Assembly: GCA_034638255.1 (NCBI GenBank)
Contig: JAWPGT010000002.1
Location: forward strand, 806,001 to 870,000
Reading direction: 5' to 3'
Source: Coprinus comatus
Taxonomy: Eukaryota; Basidiomycota; Agaricomycetes; Agaricales; Agaricaceae
Length of the DNA stretch: 64,000 bases
The notes under the pieces are model-generated. The model saw only the letters and a list, made by a program, of their open reading frames with translations. It did no database searches and was not told where the DNA came from. This document shows positions 24,642-35,257 of this stretch, piece by piece (the stretch's first letter is position 1; the number at the start of each line of letters is the position of its first letter). Made by a program: the position numbers and the translations under genes.

Positions 24642-27600
24642 TCAGGAAGGGTTGACTACCAACAGCCTTCGTTTGGGGACGGTGACGATCGACACATCTC
24701 GTCTATCCATTTCCTCCTCGATCATACGTTGTCGTGTAACTTCATCAATATCGTCTTCATCGGGTTCGATGCTTCGAGGACTGACATTGGAATTCGCATA
24801 TTCGTCCGTGGTAGTGGTACGATAGGCCGGCTGATGAATATATGGACTAGAGCTGTGATATATTTGGCGGGTGGTGGAAGGGGTTTGGGGGGGTGGACTT
24901 GTGAATGACAGATTCGACGAAGGGTTTTGAGAAGGAGTTTTGTGTATTTTGTAAAGAGCAGCGGAGAGAATGGAAACGGGAGGGCGGAAGAACCAAGCGC
25001 AGGATAGTAACGCGATATAAAAAACGACCGTCCATATGAAGAAAAGAATAAAAAAAACTCTTGAGGTTAGACCCCATAACGAAGTCAGGATGAAAACACT
25101 CAAGGCTAAGATCGAAGCGTGAATGAAGAGATGGAGAAGGATATCAGATGGGGATGGGTATTCAGCGGGTGGTCGTTGATTTGGAGAATCGTTGGGCACT
25201 AATAAGATATCTGCTGTGCCAGGCGTAGAAATTCTTGCATTGTTGTGGGCTTGGGTAAGTGTATAATCCAATTCACCCTAGCAAATATAAGACTTTAATG
25301 GAATGGAAATATGAATGGGGTATATCTGAATACTAACCACTAGATTGAGACTGCGCCTTCGCAATAGCCAGTCTATCTCACCTAAATTTCTAGACGCTGG
25401 ATTTGTGGGGGTTTCTACCGTACCATTTCCAGCACTGGGTTGGCGGGGTCGATGAGGTCGATTAACTACCTCAAAACCACGATGCTGTCCTGACATGACA
25501 GATTCACTATCACTAGAAAATCCAGCATCAAGACTACGCCTTTGAAAGCTAGGTGGACCCAATGATTGGGTTCGTGGTCGAGGCGACGAAGGCGGTGAAC
25601 CATTATGAATACTGTGACCACTAGAATCGTGGCCAGGTAGTTGTTCGAGTTTTTCCTCCATTTGCTCGTCTTGTTCGTGACTATTTCTGGCAGACCTGCG
25701 ATCCGTGCCTCGAATTCGCTTCATGGATACCCTGACGAGTAGCCATACTGGAACAAATATATAGAGACAGATGAAAAGAACAACACCGGCGATTCCGTGG
25801 CCAGTATTAAGGTGGGATAGAATGGCATCCGAAACAAAATCAAAATCAATAGATAATGTTGTGAAAGCGAGGATGAATCCGGCAATTCCGATACAATATG
25901 CACCTACTGCAACTGCAGCAACCACATATTCAACAGAGGGGTGAAACTCATATCGAAAAATGAGAAGGACTACTTGGAGAATCATGAGGGAAACAGGTGC
26001 CAGAACTTTATGTAGTAGCGATACTTCGTACGAATAGTTGATGCTTTGACCACCTGTAGGATCAACGGAGGAGGAGGGTGTGGGTGTTCCTGAACTCGTT
26101 CTTGTTGATGTCGCTGATGAAATAGTTGTTGGAGTCACACAGCTAGTGAGATATTCAACTTCGACACCTCTACCTTCTGCAGCAACTCCTGTTTGAAGGC
26201 GACCATTTCCAAAACCGCTCCAACGCGGGGCTGAAGGAGTTATTATCCCGGTATATGACCGTAGTAACCATACGTCGGAAAGATAATTTCCTGATGCATC
26301 TCGCCCTCCGAATATCTAGATCGCGGGCACATCAAAATCAAACACCATTAACGTAATGAAGTACACACAATCGTATCGGAAGATGAGCTTCTTGAAGGAC
26401 CCACAAGCCCATTTTCGAATGAAACCACAGCAGCACCTTCCCTCGGTACAGGGAATGTTTCAGTGCCAGAGGATCCAGGATCCCCAGAGGGCAATATTCG
26501 GGACCAGGAGCCAGTATCAATGTCAAGTATTGCCTGTTCAAATAAATTATTGATTAATCTCTTTCATAAAGAATGAGCTTACAATTTCTCCCCTCTCTAG
26601 GCGATTATTGTCATTCCATCGAGTCCTGTCGTACGTTCCGAGAAGCATAAATAACTGTGAATTGAAGGAGGAGGAGAATGAATTTAAATTCGGTGCCAAC
26701 GCTGGACCCAGACGTGGAACTGAACAACCATTTGGTGATATTCCAGATTGGCGGTCAATGTTAAGCACAAAGGAATTTTGAAGTGCACACTGATTGCTTA
26801 TTGGTGCTGATTGACAGCCACCTGCTGCTATTAATTGTTGGCCTATAACTGCACTTCCTTGGCCAACCAACCCTGGGAACTCGCCGACTGACAAACGCTC
26901 CCAGCTTCCCGTGACACTGTTTGGCAAGTTGGAAGATAGTGTGCCGGAGAGATGTAAATTCCATACATCGGAGAGAGGGTAGATTCGATCCCCGTTAGTG
27001 CCACCAGCGAGATAAAAGGTATTATTTGGACCTGGAATTACAGGGTCTGAAATGGGGTCTACCCGGATGTCGATACCGCCGGAAGCCCCCCAGCGCGGAG
27101 ATGGGCCACCCGGCGAGATGTTTACTTGCGACCAGAATTGATTATTGAAATCAAAGGCCTATATGTGGTTGAGTGAGAAGTAGATAGTGAGATAGTGAGA
27201 TAATACGTGCCCAAACATCGGACAAAGCAGTTGTGTCTGACCCTTTACCACCAATTACTACAAAAGCATGGCGACTGTCAAGCATATATTGAGGGGAAAT
27301 TTATGGCGGGTGTAACGGCTGGACTCACTTGCTAGCAGCAAAGTCTTGACCAGCGAGAGCTGCACTTCTTGCGGGAGGAGATTGACGGAGATTCGGAGGA
27401 GGGGATGGAATGGTCCAGGTAAGAGTTTCTAGATTGAGTCTGGAGTTGTTATGATATGTAGTCGAGCAGCGAAATTAAGTCTCGAGCTCACAGATAGGTC
27501 TGCTGTTGCGCAAAACCTTCTTCGGATTCTCCACCAAAGAGAATGAGGGTGCGACTGTGTGCAAGATAAGATGATGGTCAGGGTTTGAGGGGCTGAGCGA

Positions 27601-27775
27601 ACCTGATTTCGTCATAGCCTACTGCAGGATCCTTTAGAGGCGGTGGTAGTGCGTTGCCTTGGAGGAGAGGAGTGAGATTGATCCATTGAAGAGGCGGTAC
27701 AGGGGTGGTGGTGGAGATGGTCTGTGCGTAGGCAAGGACGAGACAGACGAGGAGGACAAGCAAGATGCGAGCCAT
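24642..27775 (-). CDS. Secreted/membrane kelch-repeat protein with C-terminal multi-pass region
   Basis: ATG 27775 begins MARILLVLLVCLVLAYAQT, a clear signal peptide. Exons across 26100-27600 give kelch-like blades: LILFGGESEEGF, HAFVVIGGKGSDTTALSDVW, FYLAGGTNGDR..LSDVWNLH and IVFGGRDASGNYLSDVWLL. After a Ser/Thr-rich stalk come hydrophobic spans VLAPVSLMILQVVLLIF, a Gly/Ala-rich span (about 25850-25920) and GIAGVVLFICLYIFVPVWLL. Two more follow after a long hydrophilic loop (ILALSVFILTSLWG, VFFILFFIWTVVFYIALLS). Histidines at LLHKVLAP and SHLNTGHGIAG sit at span edges in a way that recalls cytochrome b561-like proteins. The tail ends RRLLVVNPS, stop 24642. Likely a cell-surface or vacuolar membrane protein with an extracytoplasmic beta-propeller. 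Function not known; the b561 comparison is inference. Confidence 0.8.
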
Positions 27776-27946
27776 GCGCAGAGGACGCAGAAGACGTGGC
27801 CGACCCCAGAGTGCCTGACGCTGCGCTGGACGATGAAGGAGAGAAGCTTCCTGGCCCCGGCCCGGCCTCCAAATTAGTACACCCTCCCGTTGCACGATCA
27901 CGTGCGTCCCCATCTCCTCTCCTCTCATTAAGTCGCGCACCCAGCC

Positions 27947-28654
27947 ATGGCAGATAGCTTCAAGCGTACACTTACTGACAATGACAGAGTCAGATCTGCT
28001 CAGATAAACGCTTTCACGAGAACAGAGTTAGTGCCTCCTCTTCCTCACCCTGCTCACACTCCCAAACTACTATTCTACCAGCACCCCCCCAGATCTCAAT
28101 GCCCAATTACGCACTGTTGGTTCACGCATCAGGAAAAGTACAGTGATTTTTTGCCCACATTTCCCCAGGATATCTAAAGAACCACAATCAACGCGTAAAT
28201 AGGTGTTACTGAGGGCTATATCACTCCACCTTCTTCCCGTGTCTTCGCAAAGGCCCAATCCACCACAACCATCTTCACATCTGCGAATGACATCAATCGT
28301 GATGTCTTTGCCTCACGCCCAATACCTTCGTTTATATCTGGAGAACCCCGCAGGAAACGGTCTCTCTCCCCTTCAGAACCCAGTGCTGAGGGAGATCGAG
28401 ATCGTGTCCAAGAAGAGTCTCACGACCAAACCTCGTCTGAGGATCCAAACGCACGGCTAATCAAGCCATTGAGGAAAGTCAGAGGAATGGCTGAGACCCG
28501 TTCATTGCCAGCGGGAACATTCTCTTTTTCAGATAAGCCACTCGTTCCAATTGCAACCATGGCCCCGCCTGCTGAAGTTGAAGAGGAGGACTGGAGCGTG
28601 CAGACCCAAAATGAACTGGTGCAGTCCACATTTCAGCCTGTTGTATTTGACTGA
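27947..28654 (+). CDS. Small Dif1/Spd1 (HUG-domain)-like protein, candidate ribonucleotide reductase regulator
   Basis: Three exons (27947-28026, 28082-28137, 28203-28654) give about 195 residues: MADSFKRTLTDNDRVRSAQI.., then TPPDLNAQLRTVGSRIRKS and VTEGYITPPSSRVF, an IFTSANDINRDVF stretch, a basic/acidic region and the end QSTFQPVVFD. The core L-R-T-V-G-S-R-I-R-K-S-V-T-E-G-Y resembles the short motif shared by fungal Dif1/Spd1/Hug1 proteins. Those proteins control nuclear import or activity of the small RNR subunit and are destroyed in S phase. The call rests on this one motif plus small size and disorder. The splice phases (GTTAGT donor after ACAGA; acceptor ACCAG) are what reveal the motif. 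It is head to head with the kelch gene, 171 bp apart. Confidence 0.6.
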
Positions 28655-29144
28655 CTGGGTCTGTCGTAAGTCACTGATTAACCTCTCCATCTCCAAATTG
28701 TTGAAATTTCATGATCAGTGGTAAAATCCGTCGTTTTCTTGTTTAAATTGTAAATGTTTGGATATAACCGTTTCACTCTTTGATTTTCCTGTTTTGTATC
28801 ATCTTGGTATTGCCCTCTTTTTTTAGTATAGGAGATCAGTGGCAGGGTTGTACTTGAGCGCCACTCTCGGGGATTTTATCCCCATTCGATAAAAGATGAA
28901 TACATCATGTAGGCACGGAGGATGACAATTTGTTTAGAATTGAATATTTGTCGACTCACAGATCTGCTCAGTAAATCTCGGGGTATATCTTTTACGATAC
29001 AGTGAATTGCACCACCCTTCTCGTCATATCGCCTGGGCGTTCTCTCCTGGTTTCCTCTATTCAGGGCAACATGACATGTCACAGGTGGCCGGGTGAAAGG
29101 TTAAATACAAGCCTACCAAAAATAATGATCTTCCTACATACACC
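28655..29144. other. Intergenic region
   Basis: About 490 bp holding the 3' end of the Dif1-like gene and the promoter of the zinc-finger gene. T-rich stretches near 28815; no supported gene or RNA. Confidence 0.5.
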
Positions 29145-30777
29145 ATGAACACCTCCCACACCCGAGTCCATTGCCAGTGCACTGTTGAGTCCGCCTCACC
29201 ATCTCCTCGGTAAGGTTCACTTCCATACACTCCTCCAGGATTTTGATCTTACACCGTCATAGGTTTGCCGATAGACCGGGGAAACGGACAGGTATGTTGC
29301 GGTATTGCATGTTTGTAACTCTCACCAATGTTGCCCGTCAATTCAGTTGCATCGGCGCATTCCACAACTTCATCCAACCTCGCGGGCCCCTTGACGAATG
29401 TAAAAAATGAGGAACGACATATGTTAGTCTAATAACCATGTCACTCTAGACCATCTGATATACCCATCATCTACAGAACATCCAACTCCCAAATGTTACC
29501 ACCCATTTCATCTTTATGGTGTGTTATAACGGATAATCTTTTGACATACTACTGATAGCACGACATCATTGGCTTGGCCAGTAATTCCGTTGACATGGGT
29601 ATGCCATATTGGGAGAAAAGAACAGGGCCCAGTCGTATCGATGCAGATGGCTACGCTAGTTGTAGCTCTAGGTCACCAACTCCAGCTCCTTCTACACCTT
29701 CCTCCGATCCCAGCCGCTCGGCAAGTCCTATATATCGTCACACCGGGGGAAGCTTGGGAGTTTTAGAGCGATTCAAGTTGCCCGGCCCACAATATCAGTT
29801 CCCCAAGAATTACACAGCAAATACTACTAGTACTAGGCTGCCGCGTCTGTCGTAAGTCTCGTCCACCGTTACCTTCTATCGTGAGTGTTATATACGAGTT
29901 CTCCCCAGTGGCGATTGTTGTTGTCCACGTAGTAGATCTCCATCACAAACCCGCCAGCAGTTATACAATGATTGGTGCGTAATACTACAACGACGCTCGA
30001 AGAAGTATATTACTAACTTGTTACAGTGATTTATCCACAGAATCAACTTCTTCCTCGCAAACGCAGGCAAACCACCAGTCAGAACGGCCACATTCGTCCG
30101 CCGAACGACGTAAACATGATCGACACGCTCGACAAAGCAGTCCCATTGTCCGCCCTTTGCCTGAGTCTGAAGACACTTGCGGTGTTCGAGAGAAACTTCC
30201 GGAATATTTCCGCAAAATCAGATACTTCACAAACTGGGATGAGTATGTATCCAAACCCGCAGTGACACCAGGTGAATGGCGTTGTTCATGGGGAGATGAG
30301 CTCGGTAAAACATGTGGCTACGTCTCACAAAAACCATCCATGAAGCGACATGTAGAACAAACTCATTTAAAGATTCGGTACGGTCATAGGTTTCTAATAT
30401 TTCGTGCATTCCATGTTGACTTATCCTTTTATTTCAGTGAATATGAGTGTCTCTGGCCAGACCCTATCACTCGTATGCCATGCGGCAAGAAGGTAGCACA
30501 GGTGAGCAATATCCTAATTCCCGATGCTTCTTGAGTCTGAACTAAAAATACTCAATTTAGAACTCTGGTGCCGTCACACATTCTACGACACAGTGAGTTG
30601 GGATACGATATACTGATTCCTATCTAAAATACCACTTGTTTCAGTACTCACGATAAACCATTCGCCTGCGAGCTGGGGTGTGATAAGCGCTTCTCAGATG
30701 CAGGTGCACGACACAGACACCACACACAAAAACATGGACACCAGCCACGGAAATTTAACCGGTGTAAACGGCAATGA
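29145..30777 (+). CDS. C2H2-type zinc-finger protein
   Basis: Multi-exon gene with a disordered Ser/Pro-rich N-terminal half (MNTSHTRVHCQCTVESAS; SCSSRSPTPAPSTPSSDPSR) and three zinc-finger-like units at the C-terminus. Unit 1: C in WRCSWGDELGKTC and H in SMKRHVEQTH (30285-30365). Unit 2: YECLWPDPITRMPCGKKVAQ continuing to THSTTH (30440-30595). Unit 3: FACELGCDKRFSDAGARHRH ending TQKH (30665-30755). Linker THDKPF before the last unit matches the H-x-x-K-P-F type linker of DNA-binding C2H2 proteins. It ends RKFNRCKRQ, stop 30775-30777. Probably a nuclear transcription factor, targets unknown. The first four small exons are less certain than the finger exons. Confidence 0.72.
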
Positions 30778-31745
30778 GTATCACCATTTTATTGATTAGG
30801 TTCTTCAGGTTATTTTATTTATTTATCATGTAGCACACTGTATCACCGTTTTGTTAATTCCTTTCTCCGCCACTTTTGAATTGATAGGATTCAAATTACA
30901 GGATAACGAGAAACATGAGACAAGGTTTACATTGTAGTAATAGTCTGGTAGCCTTAGTGTCAACTAACGACGTTCGGAATCCACGAACTTAGTCTGGACC
31001 AACAAGGGAATAAGCGGCAACAAATAGCTAACAGAGCTTCTCTATGTAACAAGATGACGGTAAGGAGGTTCTTTTGTGTTCGGGTTCTCGTTTCATGCGA
31101 AGATAAAATCGGTGGGCGGTCATTATGGGCAAGTTGTAGAGCCCGAGCAAGTTGGATCTTCACTTCGGAAACCGATCTCTATTATACATAGTTATCCGAA
31201 AGGACATCTCGGATATATCCATGCGATTTACTGGAAGCAAGTACGATCTGAGAAAACTTTAATTGACTTTGATTCGGACGAATGGAGAGGAGCGACGGCG
31301 GTCGTCCATCTGCTTGATCATGCCAAAAACTTACCCCCAAACAATGTGACGTTGAATGTTGGACGGATAATGAGTTGGTAGGCAAGCTCGATGGATTCTC
31401 TAGTTACAAAAGGCCGCGCACAACCATACATATGGAGTATTCTAGAGTTCCTCGCAGGTGTAATACATATGTGCACGAAACACTCAGATAAGCGCTGATA
31501 GAATTGTAGCGATGTATAACACAAAATGGGAAGAGAGTTCCCAAGGCTACTTACTTGATGCAAAATAGAAAAGTGCGATACTCTTTGTTTGATTTCCCAT
31601 GTAATCAGGAGGGATGTTCAAAAAGTCAGATTTGATTTTTCGTGTATTCATTTACCAAACTGGTGGTACCGTTACCGAAAGGAGATATCATTTCCGGGAT
31701 ATGCCATGTTATGCCGAACTTGAGTTCGCCGACATTTCTCTACTA
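30778..31745. other. Intergenic stretch without a supported gene
   Basis: Nearly 1 kb. It holds open frames up to about 100 codons on both strands (for example 31076-31381 on plus), but none has an ATG start, a recognisable motif or convincing splice links. It probably includes a 3' UTR and the promoter or 5' UTR of the MIX23-like gene. Confidence 0.45.
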
Positions 31746-32520
31746 ATGCCTTCGAAGCAACCGCCTCAACTAGGCAGCGTAGCTCTTCAAAATCCGATAC
31801 CAACCCCACAAATAGTCAATGTTACACCATCAACATGTGACAATCTCTCGTTATTCAAAGGTTAGCTCTGCACATAGACTTTTGAAACGTCAACGTTTTT
31901 CCTCATCTGAAACAGAAATTCTCAGAGAGTACAGACGGTTAGACGATACAATTATAATGCGACTGAATAGGGCGAACGCTACTATGAGGGATAAAGAAAG
32001 GACACATGAGAATGCAAGTAAACTGAGCGTTCAAGACCAGGCATGTGCCTATGTATGGCGAGAGTTGATGGGTAAGTTACATCTATCTGTCTTGTCATGG
32101 GAAATATTTTCAACTCGAAACGAGGATAGAGAACTGGAAGCGACGAGCGCAGATTGTGAAATATTGTACAAACGTCGCTGATCGTTCGTTGGAGGAAAAT
32201 CGACAAGCTTTACAAGAACAGAGTAACGATCCTACGCGACAGAGAAAGATTCAGGCAGCAATTTTCGAAGGTCAAGTCAAGGTGTGTTGAAGTTTACTGG
32301 TTATATTACATATACTTATAAATCTCAGCGAAATCAAGTGCACAACGAACTAACTGTGGAAAATATTGTGCGCAAACGTGCAGTAGATGGTAGGACACAC
32401 CTGACCCCCTGAAAGTATTGGCTGCTCATTAGTGGACTAGGATTCCGGTCGCGGTGCCAGTACTTCACTCCACCGAAGACGGACGAGGAGAGTAGAAAGA
32501 TGTGGGATAGCGCACAGTAA
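31746..32520 (+). CDS. MIX23 / caffeine-induced death protein 2 (Cid2) family protein
   Basis: Small conserved eukaryotic protein; in yeast Mix23 acts in the mitochondrial intermembrane space and affects protein import. ATG 31746 starts MPSKQPPQLGSVALQNP. The core TCDNLSLFK is joined over an intron to EILREYRRLDDTIIMRLNRA (31910-31975). Then ..DQACAYVWRELM, an intron, ENWKRRAQIVKYCTNVADRS (32130-32190), and a tail NQVHNELTVENIVRKRAVD and RSRCQYFTPPKTDEESRKMW, stop 32518-32520. The R-x-x-DD-x-I-x-x-RLN pattern and the spaced cysteines match the family. Four introns. An in-frame ATG at 31614 would add 44 residues that do not look family-like. Confidence 0.82.
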
Positions 32521-32628
32521 GGGGATATGTACCGAATGGGGATTATTGACGACATGGCCGTACGTAGCGTCTAGCACAAAGTACAGTAATCAAAACACAT
32601 AGTAATCGAAGTGTGATTACGTGGAAGG

Positions 32629-33515
32629 ATGACGCAATTGAGATGTGCAACATTCTCCACATCCACCATCATGTTCCTGCTCACTCTTCTACCGGCGCTC
32701 GTGGCGGCCATCCCGCCTTTCGTTTTGCATGATCAAACACACATCAATCTCGAGCTGCAGGATATCAAGGTTCCAGTCCAACTCGGCGTTATGAGTAAAT
32801 GCCCAGATGCCCTGCTTTGTGAAACAACCTTCAATGGGGTTCTTGAAAAGGTCAAAGACAGGGTGGACCTGTCGTTGGTCTATCTTGGGAAGTAAGGAAT
32901 TCTCTAGTTTGACATGAAACTAGCTCATCATTTTCGGGTGGGGAACCCGTCAGAATTAACAAGAGCGAGCCCGATTTTGGCGTAGACTGTCTTCATGGAC
33001 CAGAGGAATGTGCGGGCAATGTACAGCAACTCTGTGTAGCTAAATATGCTAGCACATCGGATTGGTGGAGCTTTATTCAATGCCAAAACTTTGGGGGCAG
33101 GGACCAGGTCGGTAAGCCAGATGTAGCTATACGATGCGCAGGTGTCGCACACGTGGATTGGGAAACAGGTGGCGCAGGGGAATGTGCGGGCTTGGACGGC
33201 AGTGGCATTGGTGCAGAAGGTGTTCAGCTATTACGCGAAAGTGTACTTCTTGCAAAGGAACTGAAAATCGAGTGGGTCGACCAATTTCTACTTCATGGAG
33301 TTTATTCACGTGTTAGCATGTAGGAAAAGTTGCACTGTCCTAATAAACAAACGAAAGGCATGTGTCCATGATGGAACATGGAAAGAGTGTGAGGTGAGCC
33401 TGTTTACCTATCAAGTCTGGCTGGTGTTGACTCAGCATAGAATGGACACACCGTCAACGACTTTGTTCGCCAAATCAACGAGGAGTATGATAGACTGAAC
33501 TCTGGTAACGAGTAA
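32629..33515 (+). CDS. GILT-like (gamma-interferon-inducible lysosomal thiol reductase family) secreted protein
   Basis: The family reduces disulfides in acidic compartments. A hydrophobic leader MFLLTLLPALVAAIP follows either ATG 32629 or the in-frame ATG 32671; the latter gives the cleaner signal peptide. The active-site region reads LGVMSKCPDALLCET. The signature CQHG-x2-EC-x2-N-x4-C is present as CLHGPEECAGNVQQLC (about 32985-33035). Later exons give AIRCAGVAHVDWETGG, LLRESVLLAKELKIE, SCTVLINKRKACVHDGTWKE and NGHTVNDFVRQINEEYDRLN, stop 33513-33515. The usual C-x-x-C/S catalytic pair is C-P-D-A here, with the next cysteine six residues on. Confidence 0.85.
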
Positions 33516-33610
33516 AAGTGCAAATGCTTTTCCGTTGCCTCCAAGAGCCCGAAATGATGTGTATACCATCAAATATTGACAGTGTTGTTTCCGTTGTAAT
33601 ATGTTGTAAT

Positions 33611-34000
33611 TCAACCCCATAACAATTCGTAGAGAATCACAATTATGTTTAGTGCTATCAAAGGTACTGCAAGGGAAGTGTTAGTATACAAGGGTGTCTA
33701 TTGGAATGAAATGAGACATACTTCGCATGAGCGTGCGGACAGCACTGATGAGGTCAATTAGACGAGCTTTGATACCAATGTCCTGTCCACCTGCAAAACC
33801 AGCTTGATCATAGCCTTGGTTGTACGCTGAATTTGTATTCTGGGCAACCTTGGACGAGACCCACCCGACTGTATGGACTAGTTAACGGAATGAGCAAAGG
33901 AGGATTGAACAAACATACTCCTGGCTAGAAAGCGTTCCTCGTTTAGGATGGCGATGGCATTTATGAAGAGGAGGGAGGCTTGAAGAATGGTGCCGAGCAT
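33611..34000 (-). CDS. YOS1: Yos1/IER3IP1 family ER-Golgi transport protein
   Basis: About 85-residue membrane protein needed for ER-to-Golgi traffic with Yip1/Yif1. ATG 34000 gives MLGTILQASLLFINAIAILN and EERFLAR. The intron with donor GTATGT and acceptor ATACAG joins to IGWVSSKVAQNTNSAYNQG, then GIKARLIDLISAVRTLMR, and a last exon VPLIALNIIVILYELLWG, stop 33611. Both hydrophobic spans and the NEERFL and VRTLMRVPLI motifs match human IER3IP1. It shares a 158-bp divergent promoter with the mitochondrial uL22 gene. Confidence 0.93.
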
Positions 34001-34158
34001 GTTCTTCAGATAAGAGCTGATCTAACGACCTCTGCCAGCAGTTGAACGAAAGGTCAGAAGAGCGTACTTTTGTCGTGTTGACACGATGTGCGTGACACAG
34101 TATAGTGGTGACGCGCACAAGAGGTGTGACACAATACCTTTTCTCTCCGGTTTCGACG

Positions 34159-35136
34159 ATGCAGACGTGCTTGCGAAATGGTAAGTCAAGTCGCTTCCTA
34201 TCCCCAGTAACACGGGTTTGAACTAGTCACCAGGAGGGCTGACGCGTTATTCGATTCTCGGCCCACACGCAGGCTCATCAAGGACGGTCTGGCAGTCAAG
34301 TCGAAACTAGTATGTACCTACATCCCATGTCACATTCCACAATCTCAATTATGGTTCCCAGTGCCTCCGGTTTCAACCCTCTTGGTTGGGTGAAGGAGAA
34401 GGTTTCGCCCCAACTTAAGGAAAAGCAATCCAAAGAGGAAGTTGAAGCTGCCAAGAAGCAAGCTGTTGCCCAGGGCACCCAGAGTGTGTTTGATATACAA
34501 CCAACAACAATTGCAAGGAGCAAGAAGGAAGATGTATTGAACTTTGGCGGCAAGAAAGGTGGCAAGGGAAAACCTACCGAAGTGGGCGCATTCGGTTTGT
34601 GTTCTATGAATGTGATCTCATGTATCTTTTTAGCACAAATACTCGACTGCAGAATTCAAAATGTCGCATCGGAAGCTTAACATGCTAGCAAACCAGATTG
34701 GCGGAAAACCGATTGATTGGGCTATCCTTCAAATGCAGTTCAGCGAAAAACGAGTTAGTACAAGGATTATGAACATGTTGGCTACTGCCAAGGACCACGC
34801 TTCGAGATATAAGCATCTTGACCGATCCAAATTAATCGTCTGTGAGTCTACCCCACCTCTGGCATAAATAATATAAAGTGAAACAACCCCCTACTAGCTG
34901 AGGCCTGGGTAACCAAAGGAAAACGAGGACCTAAAAGGATTGAACCTCGTGGCCGAAACCATTATGGTGTACGCACACATCCCAGCTCGAAAATGACGGT
35001 AGTACTTAGAGAAGGCAAGACGGTAGAGGAGAAAAAAGCGGAGCGGAGGGAAAAGATTCTAAAACGGATAGTTTCTCCTTCTGTAATGCGCGAGGACGTC
35101 CCGCTGCGAAACCCTTCTCCTACTTGGTGTTGGTGA
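34159..35136 (+). CDS. Mitochondrial large-subunit ribosomal protein uL22m
   Basis: Exon 1 is only 22 nt (34159-34180, MQTCLRN..). Exon 2 (34273-34309) gives GSSRTVWQSSRNY, making an Arg/Ser-rich presequence without acidic residues ahead of ASGFNPLGWVKEKVSPQLKE. The core HKYSTAEFKMSHRKLNMLAN and GGKPIDWAILQMQFSEKRVS (34640-34760) matches uL22. AEAWVTKGKRGPKRIEPRGR and NHYGVRTHPSSKMTVVLREG (34900-35010) form the beta-hairpin region that lines the exit tunnel. Ends PSPTWCW, stop 35134-35136. The presequence exons were chosen because only these phases rebuild a continuous frame. Confidence 0.88.
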
Positions 35137-35215
35137 TTCTTTAGACATACATACATTTTAATCGTATTTTATTGTGATGAGAACTCGGCTAAAAATAGTA
35201 GTAACCCAAAGTGGA

Positions 35216-35227
35216 CACGTCGACGTG
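35216..35227. promoter_or_regulatory. 12-bp perfect palindrome upstream of OST1
   Basis: CACGTCGACGTG reads the same on both strands and lies 31 bp before the Ost1 start codon. Each half holds CACGTC/GACGTG, one base from the UPRE core TGACGTG. A bZIP dimer site is possible; this is inference only. Confidence 0.3.
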
Positions 35228-35257
35228 ACAATCCTTCTCTCACTCACCCATCCAATA

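Noticed and set aside
28876..29082. Minus-strand frame of 68 codons upstream of the zinc-finger gene
   Set aside because: Has an ATG but no recognisable motif and no splice partner; probably promoter sequence.
31076..31381. Open frame of about 100 codons on the plus strand between the zinc-finger and MIX23-like genes
   Set aside because: Begins at GTG, not ATG, shows no recognisable motif, and overlapping antisense frames are equally long; treated as chance.
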